This document shows positions 59,447 through 64,000 of a stretch of 64,000 nucleotides of DNA, one piece after another. The translations under genes were made by a program, and so were the position numbers. Source of the stretch: a candidate division WOR-3 bacterium (GTDB lineage: Bacteria; SDB-A); assembly GCA_016934535.1 (NCBI GenBank), contig JAFGSQ010000037.1, positions 1 to 64,000 on the forward strand, read 5' to 3'. Every line of letters starts with the position of its first letter. Within the stretch, counting starts at the first letter, position 1. The notes under the pieces are model-generated. The model did no database searches, was not told the origin of the DNA, and worked only from the letters and a program-made list of their open reading frames with translations.

Positions 59447-59476
59447 TAATATAGTTAACATCAAATGGAGGCAAAA

Positions 59477-59599
59477 ATGGCAGTAAAGAAGAAAGCGACA
59501 ACGGCGAAGAAGACTTGCAAAACAGCTAAACCGGCGGCCAAGAAAACAGTGAAAAAAGCCGCGGCGAAAAAACCGGCAGCGAAAGCCAAAAAGAAATAA
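59477..59599 (+). CDS. Lys/Ala/Pro-rich histone H1-like small protein (40 aa)
   Basis: A 40-residue, extremely basic protein made almost only of Lys, Ala, Thr and Pro, with repeats of AKK, KPAAKK and KKAAAKK and one Cys (residue 14). It resembles the C-terminal tails of eukaryotic H1 and the short H1-like proteins of Chlamydia and other bacteria, which bind DNA electrostatically. Start and expression signals are good: TTGACA/TATAAG promoter and GGAGG five bases before the ATG. The gene is separate from its neighbours. A DNA- or RNA-binding or nucleoid role is inference from composition. Confidence 0.8.
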   Translation: MAVKKKATTAKKTCKTAKPAAKKTVKKAAAKKPAAKAKKK

Positions 59600-59788
59600 C
59601 ACTAGTTATTTCGGAGATCAGGAATCTCTGTGAAAACAAGCGGCTCGAATAGCATTTGCTGGTTATCTCGGCGCCGCTGACAGGGTTTTGATGTTTGCTG
59701 TTTTTTTCTTGAGAGGTTCTCCACGAGGAGAACCTCTTTCGTTTAGGCTTAAAATGTACAACAATCATGGAACACACGGAGAAAGGAA
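59600..59788 (+). other. Untranslated stretch with three stem-loops
   Basis: No gene is seen here. Stem 1 is CGGAGAT-N5-ATCTCTG at 59612-59630. Stem 2 pairs AGCGGC (59639-59644) with GCCGCT (59673-59678). Stem 3 is the hairpin at 59712-59737. The stretch follows the H1-like gene and may be its structured 3' region, or an RNA gene of its own. Confidence 0.4.
59712..59737 (+). terminator. Terminator-like hairpin after the H1-like gene
   Basis: A perfect 11-pair stem, AGAGGTTCTCC with GGAGAACCTCT and a four-base loop. The T tail after it is weak (TTCGTTT), while a long T run lies before it, so termination in the plus direction is possible but not ideal. Confidence 0.5.
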
Positions 59789-60007
59789 ATGTTTTTTGGT
59801 TCTGAGCTGAGCGGCCAAAAAGCTGATGAATTCAGCGGCGACGACTCCAATGAATTTTTGGAAGCGGACGATTTTGAAGACGGCAGAAAAAAGAGAGTAA
59901 AGATCAGAGACAGAAAAACTTCGGACGAATTCCCTTACGAAAGCAAATGGAAGAAAATGAGCGCGGACAAAAGAAGAAAAAAAAAGAATTTTAAAAAAAA
60001 ACATTGA
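59789..60007 (+). CDS. Small charged protein, acidic then basic (72 aa)
   Basis: Not recognised. The first 32 residues are acidic (many Asp/Glu), and the last 40 are very basic and end in a Lys/Arg-rich tail (RRKKKNFKKKH). There is no hydrophobic core or membrane segment, so it is likely disordered. GGAG (59778-59781) stands seven bases before the ATG. The polar split suggests a nucleic-acid-binding tail with a regulatory acidic part; this is inference. It lies between the H1-like gene and a secreted protein gene, with no clear promoter. Confidence 0.55.
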   Translation: MFFGSELSGQKADEFSGDDSNEFLEADDFEDGRKKRVKIRDRKTSDEFPYESKWKKMSADKRRKKKNFKKKH

Positions 60008-60021
60008 CATTCCCTTTGTTT

Positions 60022-60038
60022 TTTCAAGTCACTTGAAA
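60022..60038. promoter_or_regulatory. 17-bp palindrome upstream of the secreted-protein gene
   Basis: TTTCAAGT-C-ACTTGAAA is a perfect inverted repeat around one base. It fits the spacer of a weak promoter (TTGTTT 60016-60021, TAGAAT 60039-60044). It could be an operator. Confidence 0.4.
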
Positions 60039-60080
60039 TAGAATTTACCTTTAAATTGAAATCATAAGATCGGCAAATCA

Positions 60081-60791
60081 ATGAAAAAAACTGGGGCAAT
60101 TTACTTTATAACTATTCTTTTCTCAGTCGTGTCAAGCGCTCAATTACCTTTAATTGAAAAGATTGAGAAAAAAAGTTACGTATATCTGCTCGGCGGATAC
60201 AACAGGGCTGAGATGTCAGAACTCAACACCTCTTTGAGAAAATTCGGCTATCCTGAATTCTGTCAGCGCTTTTATTCTTACGGGATAGGTTATCACTACA
60301 AAGTCGGCGACAGGTACATCCTCAGACTTGCCGGGAGAAAATATCTGCCTCAGAAGAACGCTGAAGGAGGCAGAACGATCAGCGTCAGCGCTGAATGGAT
60401 ATACGCCGAAAGTCAATTTGGTTATGTATTTAAAAAAAGCGAAAATGCGGATTTTTATTTGCTTTTCGGAGCCGGGATCAATGATGTCAGATTGAAGATA
60501 TTTGATGCCGAAAAGACCGGATTTGATTCTCTTTTACTTTTTCCCGAAAGAGGAATTGAATTTTCCGGCAAAATTTTCAGCGTGTCTTTATCAATAGGAA
60601 CTGATTTGCTTATTGGCCCTCTGAAGTGCGTCTCTGAAAAATCGGGAATAGTGCTCGGGGGTAATTTTGGTTATCGTTTCACTCCTTATTGTTTTTCCTG
60701 GGAAACCCCTTCTTTCAATGTCGAAGGAGGCCCGTCCATGGATATATCAGGACCATTTTTTGAATTTTACGCAGGCTGGGGAGAACTTTAA
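60081..60791 (+). CDS. Secreted or outer-membrane barrel-like protein (236 aa)
   Basis: Not assigned to a family. A signal peptide is clear ('KKTGAIYFITILFSVVSSA', cleavage before Gln). The mature part alternates hydrophobic and polar residues with aromatic ends ('YSYGIGYHYKVGDRYILRLAG', 'SVSAEWIYAESQFGYVF', 'GIVLGGNFGYRF'). This is the pattern of a small outer-membrane beta-barrel. The C-terminus (FFEFYAGWGEL) does not end in the classical aromatic residue. The ATG at 60081 lacks a good ribosome-binding site. Confidence 0.65.
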   Translation: MKKTGAIYFITILFSVVSSAQLPLIEKIEKKSYVYLLGGYNRAEMSELNTSLRKFGYPEFCQRFYSYGIGYHYKVGDRYILRLAGRKYLPQKNAEGGRTISVSAEWIYAESQFGYVFKKSENADFYLLFGAGINDVRLKIFDAEKTGFDSLLLFPERGIEFSGKIFSVSLSIGTDLLIGPLKCVSEKSGIVLGGNFGYRFTPYCFSWETPSFNVEGGPSMDISGPFFEFYAGWGEL

Positions 60792-60810
60792 AAAAAACCG
60801 GAGGTTGCTC

Positions 60811-62046
60811 GTGCCCGAAAAACAAAGAACAGTAATTCACGCCGAGACTCTATTCGACGGCATAAAGAAAATTGATGACGTGAATGTGGTGATCGAAAAA
60901 GACAAAATCACCGATATCTCAAAAAGTTCCGCCAGAGCTGATATTTCAGGAATAGTAACTCCGTCTTTCATAGACGCCCATTCTCACATCGGAATGGCCA
61001 GGGAGGGTGAACCCGGAGACGAAGAAGAGACCAACGACATAACCTCGCAATTCCTTCCTCTCAACGATCCTTACAACAGCATTTATTTCGACGACAGGGC
61101 TTTTTCTGACGCTGTGGATTTCGGTGTACTTTACAGCTGTGTTGTCCCCGGCAGCGGGAATCTTCTCGGCGGAAAAGCAGTCGTTATAAGAAATTTCGCT
61201 CAGAACAGGGGAGAAGGACTCTTTAAAGAGTACGGTTACAAAATGGCTCTCGGATACAATCCCCGTTCTACAGGTCAGTGGAAAGGCGAAAGACCCAACA
61301 CAAGGATGGGAATCTACGCCATGCTTGAAAGCAAATTCGACGAAGTGCTTTGCAAGAGAGAGAAGGCCGGAGTAGCCGCCGAAAAAGAAAAATCGGCGTT
61401 GTCGAGATCGCTTTCCGAAAAAAAAATAACCGGAGACGAGGCGAAAGAAGAGACGGCGAGAATAGAAAAAGCTTTTGAGCTCGAACTTTCCTCAGCCGAA
61501 AAAGAGATCCTAAAAATCCTCGACGGGAAGAAGACTGTCAAAGTCCACGTTCACAAAGAGGACGACGCCCTTTATCTCATAGACCTTGTAAAAAAATACA
61601 AAATTAAAGCGACGGCGGACCATCTCGGCAACGTTTTTCACAAAGAAATATTCGATGAACTCGCTGAAAACGGTATTCCGATAGTGTATGGACCGCTGAA
61701 CTCATTCTCGTACAAGGTTGAACTCAAACATTCGTATTACCAGAATGTAAAACTGCTGATGGAATCGAAGGCTTTTTACGGTTTGATGACGGATCATCCC
61801 GTCATTATGACAGGCTCTCTCAGGGACAGTCTCAAGTATTTCATGATATACGGCATGACTGAGGAAAAGGCGATAGGAATAATAACAAAAAACAACGCGG
61901 AAATTCTCGGAGTTGAAGAAACTCTCGGAACCGTGGAGACCGGAAAACTCGCCAGCCTCGTCGTGTGGGACAATGATCCCTTGCATTTTTCAGCTTATCC
62001 CCGCGCCGTATTCGCCGAAGGCAGACTGATAAGACAAAGAAACTGA
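60811..62046 (+). CDS. Amidohydrolase (imidazolonepropionase-related)
   Basis: A metal-dependent hydrolase of the amidohydrolase superfamily, 411 residues. The metal-binding HxH is in 'VTPSFIDAHSHIGM'. 'VKVHVHKEDDALYLIDL' and 'KATADHLGN' give further histidines, and 'LMTDHPVI' gives the catalytic Asp. A charged helical insertion (about 180-240, rich in Lys/Glu) precedes the VHVH strand. The closest group is the imidazolonepropionase-like hydrolases; the substrate is unknown. The frame extends to 60667, but GTG at 60811 is chosen: GGAGG (60800-60804) is six bases upstream, and the extension shadows the previous gene. Confidence 0.85.
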   Translation: MPEKQRTVIHAETLFDGIKKIDDVNVVIEKDKITDISKSSARADISGIVTPSFIDAHSHIGMAREGEPGDEEETNDITSQFLPLNDPYNSIYFDDRAFSDAVDFGVLYSCVVPGSGNLLGGKAVVIRNFAQNRGEGLFKEYGYKMALGYNPRSTGQWKGERPNTRMGIYAMLESKFDEVLCKREKAGVAAEKEKSALSRSLSEKKITGDEAKEETARIEKAFELELSSAEKEILKILDGKKTVKVHVHKEDDALYLIDLVKKYKIKATADHLGNVFHKEIFDELAENGIPIVYGPLNSFSYKVELKHSYYQNVKLLMESKAFYGLMTDHPVIMTGSLRDSLKYFMIYGMTEEKAIGIITKNNAEILGVEETLGTVETGKLASLVVWDNDPLHFSAYPRAVFAEGRLIRQRN

Positions 62047-62047
62047 T

Positions 62048-62803
62048 TTGACTTTGTTTTTTTTGATTATGACATTCGGTTTGCAGGGGAACATAGCGGT
62101 TTCTTCTGAAGTCGGCGAAAGGATTTCAACCGTTCTGTCGGCACTGAAAATCCACTGCGACAGGTGTGAGCTTTCGAGAGAGGGGCATCTTTATTACATA
62201 GATCCCGCCGAATATCTTCCGGAGACTCCTGAGTCTCCCCGCTTAGGACAAAAAAGAGGTGACGACGAAGGCGTGTCGGTCCAGAGACTCGTTTACGGCA
62301 TTCCTTACAAAGTTGACGGAGAAGAAGTGATTTTTGAAATCGAAAGTGTTTACCCGGTCAGAACGGGCCGCCTCGGTTTCGGTTTTCTAAGAAGATCGGG
62401 CAGGACTCCGACGGGATTTTACGTTTTCGGAGATTATTATCTCGCGCAGGAAAAATATACAAACCTCAGCTCGACTCATCCGGGCGAAATAACGACAGGA
62501 AAAATTCTTCTCGTCAACGTCATTAAAAACGGAAGGTCCATATACGAGGAGACACTGGGTCAGAACAACCCTCTGTTGAGAGGTGTCATTGTCCACGGCT
62601 TCGGCCTTTCTGAGGAAGAAGAGGCTGGCGAAGATGAAGGTTCGAAGGGTTGTATTCACGTTACGGCATACGGCATAATCGACATGATAAGCACGCTGAA
62701 AAGAAACAGAGGCAGAACTTATATTTTCATTTGGGGCTCGTCGCCGGGTTTTGACGACCTGCCGGATTATGAAAAGCGAATTTTCGAGAGTTTGAGCAGA
62801 TGA
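62048..62803 (+). CDS. L,D-transpeptidase catalytic-domain protein (YkuD/YafK-like)
   Basis: A 251-residue exported protein with a weak hydrophobic N-terminus ('LFFLIMTFGLQGNIAVSS'). The domain has 'GFLRRSGRTPTGFYVFGDYY', HGFG and the nucleophile in SKGCIHV, the usual H-x(n)-S-x-GC arrangement of YkuD enzymes. These cross-link peptidoglycan or attach proteins to it. An acidic loop (EEEEAGEDE) is inserted between His and Cys. The start is TTG at 62048, with weak translation signals; it follows the amidohydrolase gene by one base. Confidence 0.85.
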   Translation: MTLFFLIMTFGLQGNIAVSSEVGERISTVLSALKIHCDRCELSREGHLYYIDPAEYLPETPESPRLGQKRGDDEGVSVQRLVYGIPYKVDGEEVIFEIESVYPVRTGRLGFGFLRRSGRTPTGFYVFGDYYLAQEKYTNLSSTHPGEITTGKILLVNVIKNGRSIYEETLGQNNPLLRGVIVHGFGLSEEEEAGEDEGSKGCIHVTAYGIIDMISTLKRNRGRTYIFIWGSSPGFDDLPDYEKRIFESLSR

Positions 62804-62831
62804 TAATCCGGAAAAAACGAGGGGAAATTAA

Positions 62832-63983
62832 ATGAACATGATCATACTGCTGTCTCTGCTTTGCAGTCAAAGGGTGTTTTTCGATCCGGTTCTGATAACC
62901 GATGACTACATTTACGATAAATTCGGTTTCAGGCAGGTCACAGTAGAAGCTCCAGACAGGTCTGTTGTGATAACTTTGGCCGGAGATATAAACATGTCGG
63001 CGTCGAAAACTTACGTTGACTCAGGTGGTGCGGTTTCGAGCAGGGGAGTCCTCACTTTTTCCGTCTTCAGCGACTCCATAAAAGGACAAATCAACGGAGA
63101 CATTAACTACTGCAATCTCGAAACCGTAGTTCTGAACGACAATACTCTCAGACATGCAGACAAGAGTTTTTGTTTCAGGATGCACACCAACGCTTTTCGT
63201 CACCTTCTCGGGTTAGGCTTCAACCTTTTCGGTCTTGCAAACAACCACATGGAAGATTACGGTGCCCAGGGTATAATCCAGACCATTGATAACATTTCGG
63301 CACTGCAGTCGGATTTCACGTTTTCTTTCGCAGGCGCCGGGAAAAATTATGAAGAATCTGTCAAACCGTCTGTTTTTGAGGTAAAAGGTCACACGTTCGC
63401 GTTTTCGAGCATAGGCATTTCCGGTCTGCCGGCGACGAGGTACGGAGCAGGTGTCGCTCTGACTTCATTCTGCGACAGAGTACTTCAGGAATTGTCTGTG
63501 GCCGAAGCCGATTACAGAATACTTGCCGTTCACGCCGGTCTTGAGAGAAACGAATTTGTGACTCAGATACAGACATCGGTCTTCAGAAAAGCTCTCGACG
63601 AATACAAGATAGATCTCGTCGTCGGCACGCACCCTCACATAGTTCAGGGCGTCGAATACAACGACGGAAGAATAGCCTTCTACAGTCTCGGAAACTTCCT
63701 TATGCTCGGCGCGCGCGACATGTCAACGGTCGAAAACTCTTACTGTAAAAAAGACTTCGGACTGTTCGTAAGAATCTATCTGTCGGATTCCCTCGATCTC
63801 GACTCAGTGACCGTACACCCTGTCTTCAACATGCATTTTCAGCCGTATTTTCTCGTGGACTCGGTTTCGGTGAGAAGGAGAATAGACTGGCTCAACAGGA
63901 TAAGCTTTCAGCCTTATCTCAGTCCCGGCGGTGAAAAAGTGCATTTCGAAAGCGACGGCAGCAGAGGGATTTTTGTCCCTTAA
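62832..63983 (+). CDS. CapA-family metallophosphoesterase
   Basis: A 383-residue protein related to the CapA poly-gamma-glutamate synthesis proteins. A hydrophobic start is followed by 'VITLAGDINMSASK', 'NYCNLETVV', 'GLANNHMEDYGAQGI', 'ILAVHAGLERNEF', 'DLVVGTHPHIVQGVEYNDGR' and FYSLGNFLM. These Asp/His motifs are the metal-binding set of the family. The partner capB/capC genes are absent, so poly-glutamate synthesis is not implied; many relatives are periplasmic phosphoesterases of unknown role. The ATG at 62832 follows GAGGGGAAA. Confidence 0.87.
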   Translation: MNMIILLSLLCSQRVFFDPVLITDDYIYDKFGFRQVTVEAPDRSVVITLAGDINMSASKTYVDSGGAVSSRGVLTFSVFSDSIKGQINGDINYCNLETVVLNDNTLRHADKSFCFRMHTNAFRHLLGLGFNLFGLANNHMEDYGAQGIIQTIDNISALQSDFTFSFAGAGKNYEESVKPSVFEVKGHTFAFSSIGISGLPATRYGAGVALTSFCDRVLQELSVAEADYRILAVHAGLERNEFVTQIQTSVFRKALDEYKIDLVVGTHPHIVQGVEYNDGRIAFYSLGNFLMLGARDMSTVENSYCKKDFGLFVRIYLSDSLDLDSVTVHPVFNMHFQPYFLVDSVSVRRRIDWLNRISFQPYLSPGGEKVHFESDGSRGIFVP

Positions 63984-64000
63984 TCCGGGCGGATGAAACA

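Noticed and set aside
60667-60810. Upstream extension of the amidohydrolase frame
   Set aside because: It overlaps the end of the secreted-protein gene and is not similar to the family; GTG at 60811 has a proper ribosome-binding site.
1-64000. CRISPR array, transposon, toxin-antitoxin or secondary-metabolite cluster
   Set aside because: No array of regular repeats, no transposase or paired terminal repeats, and no such gene sets were seen on either strand.

Overview
The window looks like part of the chromosome of a diderm (Gram-negative) bacterium, probably anaerobic and probably from an uncultivated lineage near the FCB-type candidate phyla (WOR-3/TA06/Cloacimonadota-like). This placement is inference. 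Outer-membrane biogenesis genes (an Omp85 protein, a TamB-like protein, an SLBB export protein, a TonB/AgmX-type protein and lipoproteins) indicate a diderm. A 2[4Fe-4S] ferredoxin, a PPi-type phosphofructokinase, an ATP-type PEP carboxykinase and a biotin-dependent acyl-CoA carboxyltransferase suggest anaerobic central metabolism. Coding density is very high, neighbouring genes often overlap by 1-35 bases, and TTG/GTG starts are common. No rRNA, insertion sequence, prophage, CRISPR array or origin was seen.

Layout. 1-4565 (-): a partial Cys-motif/coiled-coil protein behind a giant TPR protein. 4674-9218 (+): ferredoxin with its own terminator, then SLBB export protein, PPi-PFK and PEPCK. 20310-9237 (-): one long run of DUF3467 protein, carboxyltransferase, biotin carrier, Lon-like protease, serS, Omp85 protein and TamB-like protein. 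20445-40939 (+): J-domain/TPR protein, comEC, saccharopine reductase-like, mtaB, miaB, mutS, beta-propeller, folC, xseB, ispA, DUF212 phosphatase, dxs, diguanylate cyclase, small membrane protein, udp, then mreB-mreC with a separate promoter. 42307-40941 (-): unknown protein and methyltransferase. 42389-46214 (+): recJ, pgeF-type, TonB-like, tautomerase. 50789-46226 (-): trmFO, rpiB, glyA, transglutaminase lipoprotein. 50889-63983 (+): Xer recombinase, rhomboid, MoxR, DUF3108, manC, rdgB, tRNA-Pro(UGG), small membrane protein, GH57 glucanotransferase, HEAT/CFI-box protein, a 40-residue Lys/Ala-rich H1-like protein, a small charged protein, a secreted barrel-like protein, amidohydrolase, L,D-transpeptidase and CapA-like phosphoesterase.

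How the genes fit together. Isoprenoid precursor synthesis (dxs, ispA, DUF212) lies beside cell-shape genes (mreBC). The folate one-carbon route (folC, glyA) supplies the methylene-THF that TrmFO uses. The SLBB protein, ManC, TamB/Omp85, L,D-transpeptidase and CapA point to envelope polysaccharide and peptidoglycan work. GH57, PPi-PFK and PEPCK point to glycogen/glycolytic-gluconeogenic flux.

Most of the window is ordinary housekeeping. The signals most worth a second look are: two abutting 21-bp palindromes between divergent promoters, one apparently driving a leaderless dnaJ-like mRNA; a perfect 18-bp palindrome between recJ and an unknown gene that also looks leaderless; genes whose expected N-terminus has no canonical start codon (the MoxR and MreC genes); and a small-gene region around 59.4-60.0 kb with an H1-like peptide and a structured untranslated stretch.
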